Source of the DNA: Paratrimastix pyriformis
Lineage: Eukaryota > Preaxostyla > Paratrimastigidae
DNA length: 27,354 bases
Reading direction: 5' to 3'
Assembly (NCBI GenBank): GCA_027972325.1
Contig: JAPMOS010000331.1
Location: 1 to 27,354 of the forward strand
This document shows, one piece after another, positions 1-9,692 of the stretch. Within the stretch, counting starts at the first letter, position 1; each line of letters starts with the position of its first letter. Both the position numbers and the translations under genes were made by a program. The notes beneath the pieces were generated by a model. That model saw nothing but the letters and a program-made list of their open reading frames with translations. It had not been told where the DNA came from and made no database searches.

Positions 1-80
1 TTCTCCTTCACGAGTTCGGAGAACGAGGACAGCCTCGTGGGATAGCCCCAAACAAACCCAAACCAAGAAAGAGTGAACAC
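1..80 (+). repeat. Left terminal inverted repeat of element A
   Basis: This is the reverse complement of 5196-5277, nearly identical. It contains the core CCCCAAACAAACCCAAACC. From about 46 to 167 it also matches, inverted, 6799-6928 at the right end of element B, which shows the two elements share end sequences. Confidence 0.8.
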
Positions 81-982
81 TTGCAGCAAGCACGCAAAAC
101 GGCACCGACATCCAAAAATTGATCAAAAAGAATTTGAAGTGTCATGTCCGGCAGTCGACTTGTCCTTTTGCGCAATAAGCAAATCGCAACGCATATTTTA
201 TTCCAGGGTTTTCGGGTTTCTATGCTTTTCAAAATTTTCGAGTTACTCGAGCTCTGAAGACCTTGCATTTTGTTTCGTCGAGTTGGGTTGACTTTTGGAA
301 TGATCTAAGAGATGTCGGCCAACGTGCCGCTCCTTTGGCGCTCTGAAAGTGCTGGCCTTATTTCAATTGATTTTCAAGGCCGCCTTGTCACTTTTCAACC
401 TGCCTTGTAGCCTTGAACGACTGATCTCATTGATCTCATCGCGTCTCTCTTCCCACCTCCTCGTGGGTCGCCGCGTTTTACTTTGTGAGGGTTACAGGCC
501 CTTTTGCCGGCCTCTCAACTTTCCCGGACGGACTGGAGAAGAATCACCTGGAATCTCAGAATCTGGGTCCTCCTTTCCGGGTCTGTGGCGTCACAATAGC
601 ACTCGCTTTATATTTTGTTTTACAAACCAAAACGGAAGGAAACAAAACTTCCAAACAAAGATCAGAAAAACCAAAACGGAAAAGCAAAGAAAGATAGTCT
701 TGATTCCGTTTTCGTGACCGTCCTGCGTGCAACTTTGAACTGGCTGAGCTCGTTGGGCTTGGGCCACTTGCGCCATCCTCCGCAAAGACTTTCGGTTGGG
801 GGTATCTCAGTTTCCTTTGGAATGGCACTGTTCGTTGGTGCCTGGTCACCGTGACATGCGCTGGAATACTCATTGCTTCGGGACGAAGGGATGCCTGCTT
901 GAGGTGTCGGTTCAGTTTCAAAGCAACCTTGATACATACGTTCACTGACAGACCCACCAGACCACCACGTCACGTTTTGAGC

Positions 983-1238
983 GAATCAGTTTGATACTCT
1001 GCTCATTCGGCCCCACGGGCCTCGTTCGACACGCCAGCAACCTCTGTTGTACAGTCTGTTTAATTCCTTTGAAGGAATTTATTCACTGGTCGATTTGACT
1101 TTGCGGTTGAAAGGGCTGACGAATCAGTTCGATACTCTGTTCGTTAGACCCCACGGTGCTCGTTTGGCACAACAACAAACTTTTTCATACAGTCTGTTCA
1201 ATTCCTTTGAAGGAATTTCATCACCAGTGTCATTTGAC
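983..1238 (+). repeat. Two-copy tandem repeat, 138-bp period
   Basis: The segments 983-1100 and 1121-1238 are diverged copies of one another, starting with GAATCAGTT and ending near ATTTGAC. Each copy carries the small inverted repeat AATTCCTT-TG-AAGGAATT (1062-1079 and 1200-1217). The hairpin core is better conserved than the rest of the unit. Function unknown. Confidence 0.75.
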
Positions 1239-2021
1239 AGGCGGCTTAGAGGATCTCGGAAATGCTGGTGGTCTCTCTTCTGGCCATGTCTCAGACTCTG
1301 CGGAGCCACTCAGTCTGTCGAAACACCTGGTTGGCAAATATTTCAGGCCAAAATCCTTCATGGGTTTTCAGGATCGAACAATGAGATGAATGGAATGCTG
1401 GGTCAACGGTTATCCGGCGAGGGACGCCCGTGCACTCGCTCTGGGCCCACGTCAGTGGATGACCTCCGCTATCAGCGTTTAGTCCACGTGTGACTCTGAA
1501 ATTCGCACGATTACTGGTCACGCGCGCAACTCATTTCGCGCTCAAGTTCTTCTCACAAGCCGGTCTTCCATCTGGGGTTGATTGACCTGGTCGCTCGGGA
1601 GGGAGAATATAGCGAACGCTCCGAGTCACTTCTGAACAATCGACCAGTTGTCTTGTGGGTCTGCACTTGGCATCTTCACGTCGCCCTCTTCATTCCGTGG
1701 CCATTCTTTGTGCCAGGGGCAAACCTCCACTTCGAACCCTCACTTCGCCAGAACGCTTGGCTTCGACCATCTTCGCGTGGCCGTGTTGTCGCGGAGCCCA
1801 TGTTGTCGCGGGGCAAGGCAGGTGTCCACACGCACCGTTCGACCAGGGAGCCGACTCATGGCCCTGATGATCTGCGGGCACACAGGCGCGCACGTTCCTG
1901 CGGCACAACTCGCAGGATTTTACAACAACGCACACTGCGAGCTTCTCCCTCTTCAACACACTGGCGGTTGCAAGAGAGGAGCTTCATCTATTTTGGCGCG
2001 CACCAGGGGAGCAGCCAACTC

Positions 2022-2236
2022 CCCGGTTTCGGATCGGAGACACGATGACTCCATGTCCCACATGGAACCATGGCGGTCGCCACCCCACGTTTCAGAGGTC
2101 TTATACTCTTTCGGAACCGAGGGAAACACCCCCCGTTGCTCTTTCACACGAAATACGTTTAGGAGGCATCGTGTGCTCGACATGCCTGGGCCACCACCCC
2201 GCGCGGGACCGGGTGAGCATGACGTTCCCCTGGGGG
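2022..2236 (+). repeat. Dispersed repeat block, copy 1
   Basis: About 215 bp are nearly identical to 7924-8153 in the same orientation. The differences are mainly two short length changes. This copy lies inside element A while the other precedes the DIRS-like retrotransposon. It may be a piece of that retrotransposon's 5' end or an independent repeat carried by both. Confidence 0.85.
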
Positions 2237-3879
2237 AAGGGCCTGATCTAACAGATGTCCCCAAGAGGAGGACGTGTTCTAGGGAACGGGTCTGTCTTTC
2301 CTCAAGTCCAGGATCGCGAGCTTCCAGGACACACATAGGCCCCACTGTCGAGTTCTCTACTTCGACCATGCACACCAGGGTTGTCCACCCCCTCGTGACG
2401 GGGGTCTGCATCTGGCCTGGGGACTGGCTCCCCCCTTTTGCAAAAATGTGAGCGGTCAGGTACCCGACACACGTGAAGGAGAATGGAATGTGTGACGGAG
2501 TGCCTCGTTACAAAGTCTGGCTTCGTGAAAGAGCCCTTCCCTGACTCTGGGTGCGTAGAGACGAGCGTGAGGTCATCGCAGTTGTCCTCTTCTCCTGGCC
2601 CATTGGACCCACAACACCCGACGGGAGTGTCCCTGGTACCGTTCCTCCCGGGGACAACATCGCCCGGACAAGAGTCATGCTCACCGCGGACCCCACAGAA
2701 AGGCTCCCATGACCCACGGGCTGCTCAACAACTCCTCAGTTGCCCAAGCCCAAGATCGTGAGCGTCCTGAACTCACACGTTGGCTCTTCTGTGGCCAGGG
2801 CATCCATGCTGAAAGGGCGAGTGCCCCACTTCGGCCATGCACATCGGGGTCTCGTTGCGGGGTTCTTCGCGCGGATTGGGGACTGCCTGCTCCTTTGCAA
2901 AATGTGAGCGTCGGGTCAACGAACGCACGTCCTCGTCCCCTACACCCGATCGATGAGACTGACACACTGGCGGCCGTTCCCTTTGGGACCCCATTGGGGG
3001 CACGGGAGGAGCGCCCCAGGGTCCGGCGCTCTACAAGTGGGGCCCCAAATGAAGGTGGTGCAGCCGCAGCTTCCACCCGGCGAAGGGTGGTGGGACTAGG
3101 CGCCAGCGGCCGAGGGCGCTCTACAAATACCCGTTCAACTCTCAGCCTGGGCACGAGACGTCGGGCAAGCTTGACGGGAGCAGAGGAAAGTCTGTCGTCG
3201 CATCCTCTCCGCCCTCTTGGGTGAAACACCACTCGTGATCTCTGCACTCTCCCTCCTCCGAGTGCGTGCCCTCAGCACCCACGTACACCTTCCAGTCCCT
3301 GCCCATCACTCCGGCTCATCCCATCCCCACCTCCGAGGGCCATGATGGGGCGGCTCCGTCCCGGAGGGCGAGCATCCCTGTCTTGGACCCATCACGATCA
3401 CTCCTGCTTGGGGTCACTCTGTCCATTCACAGGCAAGGCTGAGAACAGTGCACTTGTCCGCCTTGCCCACAGCCGGGTGGCATTATTCCATAGTATTTCT
3501 GCTTCCCTACTCGGTGCTCTGCGGTGCTGTCCTGCCTGGAGTGGGATCACACTTCACACGGACGCGAACTATACTGAGAGCATTTGGTTGGGCGGGCCTG
3601 TGTTTGTCTGCGCCCACCCTCACACAGACCGTACAGGGTCAGAAACAACAACAAACTGTGAGACGTCAGGGACGCGCATACTTGTGCACCCACGGGTCCC
3701 ACGCTCGGGGATCGAGAGGTCCCAACAAGCTGGCGGTCAGGTCAGAAACAACTTTGGGATTTCGGCACTGCTAGGTCTAGAGATTGGAGAGAATTCACTG
3801 ACCGCCAGCAAGCCTCATAGTTGCACGTCGTTCCTCAATGGGTTCTCTTCCGATCCCGTGTGCGCTGTCACACCCGCAC

Positions 3880-4870
3880 CTGAAGTCGTGTTTTTCCAGG
3901 CGGGCCCTCTCTGTGACATCTGGCACACCAACACCAGTGTTCGGTGTTTTTCTTTGGGGTAGGCCTGCGCTTGCTATGACCATCACCCCAACACTGGGAC
4001 CCTTGTGTGATTTCAGCGCGTATCTGCTCGTTTACGTGCCGCACCGCGGGTTTTCTCATGAGGGCGCTCCGTTGGATTTCCGGATGCCCCTCTGCCTCGG
4101 TGTGTACGTTGACTCACCAACACCGTGACGATGGCATGCATGCACCGCTGGTTTTTTCAGGAGGGCGATCCGTGGTATGTTCGGATGCGGTGCCCGTGGG
4201 TACACCAACACCGGGAAAATTGGTGCTATGCACTTGAGGGGCTTGCACCTGTTCATGCCCCGGTATGTTCATCAGGGGCGGGCCTGAGTGCGCCCAACAT
4301 GCCCTTGGATGCACTCTCACACCGGCAGCATCATCACAGCACCACCACCAGCACACGCACCATCAGTGTGGCGTTGCTCAGGGCGGGCCTGTGTGCTCAT
4401 CATGCCTTGAATGGGTCCTGGCACACCAGGACATCTGTTTGATGCGTCTGGGGCGGGCCGGAGTGTGCCCCATGTCCCCTGGTGTACACTCACACCAACA
4501 GTATCATCAGCACCACCAGTGTGGTGACTTTTCGGGCGGGCCTGTGTGCTCATCATGCCCTTGAATGCGTCCTGACAGCTGCTTGACTGCTTGAGGCGTC
4601 TCAGGGCGGGCCTGTGTGCCCACATGCCCTCTGGTGTGCATTCTCACACCAGCAGCAGCAACACCAACACCATCACCCAGCACCACCAGAGTGGTGTTCT
4701 GTCGGGCGGGCCTGTGTGCTCATCATGCCCCTGAATGCGCCCTGGCACACCAGGACAGCTGCGTGGCGAGGCGTCTGGGGGCGGGCCTGTGTGCCCATAT
4801 GCCTCCTGGTGTTCATTCTCACTCCAGCAGCATCACACCCACCAGCGCATTCAGGCCAGAATCACCACAC
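3880..4870 (+). repeat. Degenerate GC-rich minisatellite
   Basis: The phrase GGGCGGGCCTGTGTGC recurs near 4383, 4534, 4604, 4703 and 4780, with diverged forms near 4269 and 4452. The copies alternate with CACACCAGGACAGCTG and with runs of CAC/CAG/ATC triplets. The compound unit is about 150-170 bp. Older, more decayed units extend left to about 3880. The long open frames here follow from the repeat's composition and are not convincing genes. Confidence 0.75.
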
Positions 4871-5195
4871 CAGCACCATCAGAGTGGGGCTTTGCTGGGG
4901 GCAGTGTGATGCTCGATGTTTCATGCCTGCTCTCGCATCGACTGATGCCTTCTTGTCTGTCGGAAGCAGTGACAGCACTCGGCACCTTTGGGGGAGCGAC
5001 CCCGGACACACGCGGGGGACACTGTGGAGTGTGTACCACCTCTCAGCTGTTTGATGCTCGTTCTGGCCCTCCGGCACGCGCACTCCCAACATCAGGATGG
5101 GTATCCGTAGAGCCGGCTCATCGGCCAAGAGTGTTGGGCGGAGCATCCCGTTAGCCGGGTCACGTAGAGTGCGGAAGAGCTATTCCTTTGGTATG

Positions 5196-5277
5196 GTGTT
5201 CACTCTTTCTTGGTTTGGGTTTGTTTGGGGCTATCCCACGAAGGCTGTCCCTCGTTCTCCGAACTCGTGAAGGAGAA
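5196..5277 (-). repeat. Right terminal inverted repeat of element A
   Basis: Reverse complement of 1-80 with two one-base length differences. It abuts directly on the left tip of element B at 5278, so the two elements lie end to end without visible spacer DNA. Confidence 0.8.
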
Positions 5278-5322
5278 TGGTGGGATAGCCGAGTAATCTT
5301 CCCAAACAAACCCAAACCAAGA
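5278..5322 (+). repeat. Left terminal inverted repeat of element B
   Basis: Matches the reverse complement of 6906-6953 apart from a 3-bp length difference. It shares the AAACAAACCCAAACCAAGA core with element A's ends. Confidence 0.8.
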
Positions 5323-6602
5323 CAAGTCTCCACCCACCTCCCTGCCTGACGAGTGGCACTGGGTTTGTTTGTTGCTGCTTTCCCCCGCGAAGCTTCGACT
5401 CAACGTGTACCCCATGGTCATGAATGATGGTGGGCATTTTGTCTTCGCAGCGCAATCTTCGTACGTGCTCCCTTGGCTGTACTGCTGCCTGTTCAACCCC
5501 ACAATCTGATTGACAAGTCAGGAGGGCTGCCTCGTGGGGAGGCGAGTGTGGCTGTTGTTCAACCTTGTTTGGTTCCCTTTGACAACAATGTGTGGGGTCT
5601 CGTCGGGGCCTTTTGACCTTGAGACACCACCCTTCATGCACCCTCATTCACCCTCGTCTGATGTGATTGGGCATTCATGGTGGGGAGTTGTGGTCATTCA
5701 CCCCAGCTACTTTGCTTGAACAACAGCCTATGGTCATCCTGCTCGTTGTACTCTTATGACATCCATCATGCACCTTCATAGCGGTGTGGGGTGTTCTCTT
5801 CCTCCTTTTCTGTTCTGAATGGGCAACAGCTCGAGGAACTGGTGCGGGTGTTATCTTTCACCCCCGTTTTCGTTTTGTTGTGGCACAACTGTGTGGCTTT
5901 ACCATGGTCGTGGTGGGCATGCATCCTCCACATTCAGAATGCGGGGGTCGGGGTTTGTTATTCACCGTCGTCTGTTCTGTTTTGACAACAGCTCATGTGA
6001 TTTCATCGTGGGCGTTGTGCCCGTGAACCACCGCGCTCACCCCACCGCACACCTCCCTCTCGCGGGAGGGATATTTGTTGAGCACCCTGAAGTGGCGATC
6101 GATACGTCACCTTTCGTGCTCTCTCCCTGCGGGGTTTGCGTTTTTGGTGGGGCTTGGGTTCTTTATACAGAACTCGACGCCTGCACGGCAAGGGTGCCTC
6201 CACCGCTTCACCGGCGCCGGTCGGCGACTGGTGACGAAGCCGCGAGCACGGGGCGAGAACCCTCCTGGGATCTGCGAGGCAAGGTGCCTGTCGCGGCTCC
6301 GTCGTGCTCTGCGTTTCTCTCGACGTGCCTTTGGCCCGCGGCATGTCGGACAACGAGTCCTCTCGCTGTTTTGTCCGATCTTCTTCGTTGTTTTATTTGC
6401 GGGGGTCCGACCCGTTGAGGGAAGGATTCCCTATGGAGGGTGCCGAGTACGGGAAGACTCGGTGCCCTCGGGGCCTTTGAAGGTTTCGCCCCTCCTTTTG
6501 TTTGGCTTCTTCTCTCCCACCTGTTTTTGCTGACCGGTTACAGCGGTGCGTCGGGGTTTTCTCCAGCCTCCTCTTTCCCTGACTACACGTGCACCCCCCG
6601 GG

Positions 6603-6618
6603 GCGGGTCGCGACCCGC
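6603..6618. other. Perfect 16-bp GC palindrome
   Basis: GCGGGTCGCGACCCGC reads identically on both strands. It is isolated within element B. It may be a chance feature of GC-rich DNA or a binding site. Confidence 0.5.
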
Positions 6619-6816
6619 TTGAGGAGATGTTTGGGGTTCGCATGGTTGATCATGAATCTCTTCTTCGTTTTCATTGAAACCTTCGGGAGCTGTGACTCCC
6701 AACTGGATTGTTTTTACTGCGTTGCGCGGTACTGACTCCCTTCCCACCTTTCTCTGCGTCGGTGGCTGGCGTGTCGTCGTCCGAATGGGCTTATGCTTAA
6801 AGGACAAGTCGACTGC

Positions 6817-6872
6817 CGGCACTGACATGACATGTCAAATTCTTTTTGATCAATTTTTGGATGTCAGTGCCG
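6817..6872. repeat. Hairpin within the shared subterminal region
   Basis: CGGCACTGACAT at 6817-6828 is the exact reverse complement of 6861-6872, leaving a 32-nt AT-rich loop that contains TTGATCAA. A related form of this segment occurs near the left end of element A (about 95-155). The phrase ACGCAAAA-CGGCACTGAC also appears in the 114-bp repeats at 8186 and 8673. Confidence 0.6.
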
Positions 6873-6905
6873 TTTTGCGTGCTTGCTGTGCAAGTGTTCA
6901 CTCTT

Positions 6906-6953
6906 TCTTGGTTTGGGTTTGTTTGGGGAAGAGATTACTCGGCTATCCCACCA
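6906..6953 (-). repeat. Right terminal inverted repeat of element B
   Basis: Inverted counterpart of 5278-5322. The inverted match to element A's left end begins inside this tip and extends inward to about 6799. Confidence 0.8.
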
Positions 6954-7030
6954 AGTGCTTTTGAGTTGCCGCGCCGCGCCGGGCCTCATTTGTCTGTTTT
7001 ATGTTTTCTGTGTTTCTCCTGCTGCCGCCG

Positions 7031-7114
7031 GCCGACTAGATGCTGGTTTTGGCATGCCTTTCTGGGAATTTTCATTTTTTTCCTTTTTGTCTGCGGCCAG
7101 CCGACTAGATGCTG
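7031..7114 (+). repeat. Short direct repeat, 69-bp spacing
   Basis: GCCGACTAGATGCTG occurs at 7031-7045 and again at 7100-7114, each preceded by a GCxGCxGCC-like phrase. The DNA between is pyrimidine-rich. No gene is apparent in 6954-7923. Confidence 0.6.
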
Positions 7115-7171
7115 CGCTGCTGTGGGTTTTCTGTTTTTGCTTTTCTCCCACGACTCTCTCTCTGCATGTGA

Positions 7172-7270
7172 TAGCACCTAGACTGCCGAAGACGGAGGCT
7201 GTCGGCTGCTATCCTGAGTCTTACGATGGATAGTGAGTCGACAGCCGAAGTCGAGGCAGGATAGGTGCTA
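7172..7270. repeat. Imperfect long hairpin, 43-nt arms
   Basis: 7172-7214 and 7228-7270 are inverted copies: TAGCACCTA ... GGCTGTC ... CTATCC on one side and its complement on the other, with roughly a quarter of positions mismatched and a 13-nt loop. It is a strong candidate for a folded transcript segment or a very small foldback element. No flanking target duplication was noticed. Confidence 0.65.
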
Positions 7271-7923
7271 CCCTCCCTCTTGTCTGCTGTTTTTAATTTT
7301 TCTGCTTCTCCCTTGAGCGCTGGACCCACCCGCACCCATCCTGCTGCTACTGACGGGGTTCGTACGCCATTTCAACCGGCCGCCTCTGCCGCGACTCGTA
7401 CGGAGAACACCACTCCAAAACGAAGGCACTGTGCTGGTCCGGGGCGCCCCCTTAAGTACTGGAATTGGGGGGAAATTTCAGATCTCATTTTTTCAACTTT
7501 TGCTCTGTTGTGATTTCGACATCCGTGCTTTTTTACCCTCTCTTGGGACCCCTTCCGGAGCCCAAATCGGGGTCACTTCACGGTTCGATCATGGACCGTT
7601 GGCCCGCAATTACCTTAACGGTTTTCGGAGATCGGAGATTTGCCGAATCTCGGGCCGTTAACCCCGAATCTCACCCCTTCCGATGCGTGTTAAAGTTTTT
7701 CTTTTCGCCCGATGTTCTTGGCTCCCTTTGACCTCTCTCTCCGATTTTTGTTGTGATTTATGGACGCGTATTGGACACGCTGCCCGTCGTGACCATACGA
7801 TTTTAATTTTAGGATTGGTTTTTTTCGGTCGAACCAACCCTATCGACCACCGGTCGACCCATGTCCATCCTGACCGGTTCTCCACCCAGGACACTTTTTT
7901 TGAGATGTTTCCAAGTGCTTTCA

Positions 7924-8153
7924 CCCGGTTTCGGATCGGAGACACGATGACTCGGTCCGGACTCCATGTCCCACATGGAACCATGGCGGTCGCCACACCA
8001 CGTTTCAGAGGTCTTATACTCTTTCGGAACCGAGGGAAACACCCCCCGTTGCTCTTTCACACGAAATACGTTTCGGAGGGAAGCATCGTGTGCTCGACAT
8101 GCCTGGGCCACCACCCCGCGCGGGACCGGGTGAGCATGACGTCCCCCTGGGGG
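7924..8153 (+). repeat. Dispersed repeat block, copy 2
   Basis: About 230 bp nearly identical to 2022-2236. It lies 670 bp upstream of the Gag-like ORF and may belong to the 5' non-coding part of the DIRS-like retrotransposon. This copy has a few extra bases relative to copy 1. Confidence 0.85.
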
Positions 8154-8185
8154 GGGGAGCGAGGAATCATCGAGACTCTTCTTCG

Positions 8186-8299
8186 TCCCAAACCCCCAGG
8201 AAAATAGACATCACGTCAGGCAACGCAAAAAACGGCACTGACCACAAATAGAAAGAAATTCCATGTCAGCTGACACGGATAGTGTACCCTGCCCTTGCG
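8186..8299 (+). repeat. 114-bp direct repeat, copy 1
   Basis: Almost identical to 8673-8787, 487 bp downstream, and it includes the phrase AACGGCACTGAC. The DNA between the copies (8300-8672) is purine-rich and has no recognisable gene. The repeat could be a duplicated leader or the flanks of a small insertion. Confidence 0.85.
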
Positions 8300-8672
8300 T
8301 AAGCACGTCAAAGGGGCCGGGCACCACTCCGGAAGGTGTGGTCAGGCCCAGACGCATCTCAAAGAAAGAATGTAGAGAAGAAAGACGAGAGAGACAAAAC
8401 AAAAGAGGCTTTCAAAGATTGATCAAACATCGGCACAATAAAATTCAACTTCTCCTCCCCATGAGCCGCCGAAGCTCACCCCGGTAAGCATGTGTCTGCG
8501 GAGGGAAAGAGGAGGGTGGAGAAACCTCCGGCTTACCAGGTCACGCAAAAAATCAGGAAAAAATACAGAGGGGGCGAAGCCTCAGGAAAAGACCCCCGGG
8601 GGACGAAGTGCCTTCCATTCTTCAGCCTCGGAGCCTCGGCGAACGAGTAATCAATCTCGACGACCTTCATCT

Positions 8673-8787
8673 TCCCAAACCCCCAGGAAAATAGACATCA
8701 CGTCAGGCAACGCAAAAAACGGCACTGACCACAAATAGAAAGAAGTTCCATGTCAGCTGACACGGATAGTGTACCCTTCCCTTTGCG
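8673..8787 (+). repeat. 114-bp direct repeat, copy 2
   Basis: Second copy of the 8186-8299 repeat. It lies immediately upstream of the Gag-like ORF, ending about 40 bp before its ATG, so it may contain the retrotransposon's promoter or leader. Confidence 0.85.
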
Positions 8788-8825
8788 TTTCGCACGCTTC
8801 AAGACGCATCCCTATTGGGCAAAGA

Positions 8826-9692
8826 ATGGATCAAGCAGATCAACAAGCAACACCACAACAACAGACCCAGCAGCAACAGGGGCCCGCCCTTGACCCTGAA
8901 CATCCGGCCAACCCTGGCCCCCAAACCCAACCTCCTGACCCTGAAGGCGACACTGGAGCGGAGGGTGACAGCTCTCTGTTGGGTGCAACAAATCCTGAAG
9001 AAAAAGAAGATGAAAGCGATCAAGATCAAGAGGAAGTCGGACAATACTACTTCGATACTCTCCAACAGATCTATTTCAAACCAACGGCCAAGTTACCGGA
9101 CATCTTTGCGAAGGAGGCCCCTACAAAAAAGGTGGTGACTCCTCCAACCTTACCAGAAAGAGAAGCACAGACTTTGCAGATGCTGGGGCTGCAATTCAAT
9201 CGTCTTCAACACGAAGCACCGACACAAGAGGAATTCGCTCGCGTTGTTCACGTCGGCCGCGCGTTTCCCAACTTTCGAGACCAAGGCAAGGCCGATCCTG
9301 CAGTTGCACCACCAGTGAGTGCCTTACGCCTCATTGATCCAGACCTGCGGAAGGCGGCGACTCAACGGGACAGTGCGCTGGCTCGGGCTACAGCAGGGGT
9401 GTTCTCCGCTATGCGCCCTCTACAGACTCTGGTGGCACTCGCCAACCTTTCGACGGCATCATCGCCGTCTGAGCTCTCATTCGAGGCCGCTCGAAACCTT
9501 GGCATCCTGGCTCTGGATGCCCTCAAGGAAACGACGAGGACCCTGAGCGACCTCCGCCGGAGCGAGTGGCGCCCACTGTGCCGGCTGGAGGACGGGACGA
9601 AGATGCCCGAGGCCTGCATCATCGAGGCCAGCGAGCTGGAGGCTTTGAAGAACAAAGCCACGACGGCCACCGAGGCCAGGAAAAGCCACTAA
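8826..9692 (+). CDS. Gag-like ORF1 of the DIRS-type retrotransposon
   Basis: An open frame of 288 codons from the ATG at 8826. An in-frame GTG lies further upstream at 8769, but ATG is the likelier eukaryotic start. The N-terminal third is rich in Q, P and acidic residues (for example QQATPQQQTQQQQ and EEKEDESDQDQEE). The C-terminal half is predicted helical, with an RDSALARATAGVFSAMRPL-like segment that resembles the capsid-like region of DIRS ORF1 proteins. No zinc knuckle is seen, as is common for DIRS Gag. Its place directly upstream of the RT region supports the assignment. The family call rests on context and general character more than on a diagnostic motif. Confidence 0.6.
   Translation: MDQADQQATPQQQTQQQQGPALDPEHPANPGPQTQPPDPEGDTGAEGDSSLLGATNPEEKEDESDQDQEEVGQYYFDTLQQIYFKPTAKLPDIFAKEAPTKKVVTPPTLPEREAQTLQMLGLQFNRLQHEAPTQEEFARVVHVGRAFPNFRDQGKADPAVAPPVSALRLIDPDLRKAATQRDSALARATAGVFSAMRPLQTLVALANLSTASSPSELSFEAARNLGILALDALKETTRTLSDLRRSEWRPLCRLEDGTKMPEACIIEASELEALKNKATTATEARKSH

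Larger units (their letters stand above)
1..5277. mobile_element. Element A: GC-rich, inverted-repeat-bounded, non-coding
   Basis: The first 80 bases recur in inverted orientation at 5196-5277 with two single-base length differences, so the stretch is bounded by long inverted repeats. The left tip falls at the window edge, so the true element may start further left. I see no protein of a known family: the open frames are GC-rich, overlapping and of low plausibility. The interior holds a 138-bp tandem duplication, a block shared with the DNA just left of the retrotransposon, and a minisatellite. It is probably a non-autonomous DNA element, or an inverted-repeat element that has collected other repeats. 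No transposase is visible, so its superfamily cannot be named. Target-site duplications cannot be checked on the left side. Confidence 0.55.
5278..6953. mobile_element. Element B: inverted-repeat element related to A, non-coding
   Basis: The left end (5278-5322) and right end (6906-6953) are inverted copies, both beginning at the outside with TGGTGGGATAGCCGAGTAATC. A 3-bp gap is the main difference. The right subterminal region continues to match element A's left end, inverted, as far as about 6799. The interior up to about 6000 shows degenerate repeated phrases such as TTGACAACA and GGTGGGCATGCATCC, but no gene I can recognise. It is likely a non-autonomous relative of element A. No clear target-site duplication is seen, perhaps because A directly adjoins it. 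Confidence 0.6.

Noticed and set aside
1648-2451. Open frame of 267 codons in element A
   Set aside because: GC-rich sequence with overlapping long frames on both strands, no domain, and part of it is the dispersed repeat block.
4125-5154. Several long frames rich in His, Pro and Cys
   Set aside because: They arise from the minisatellite units in different phases; no conserved domain or plausible start.
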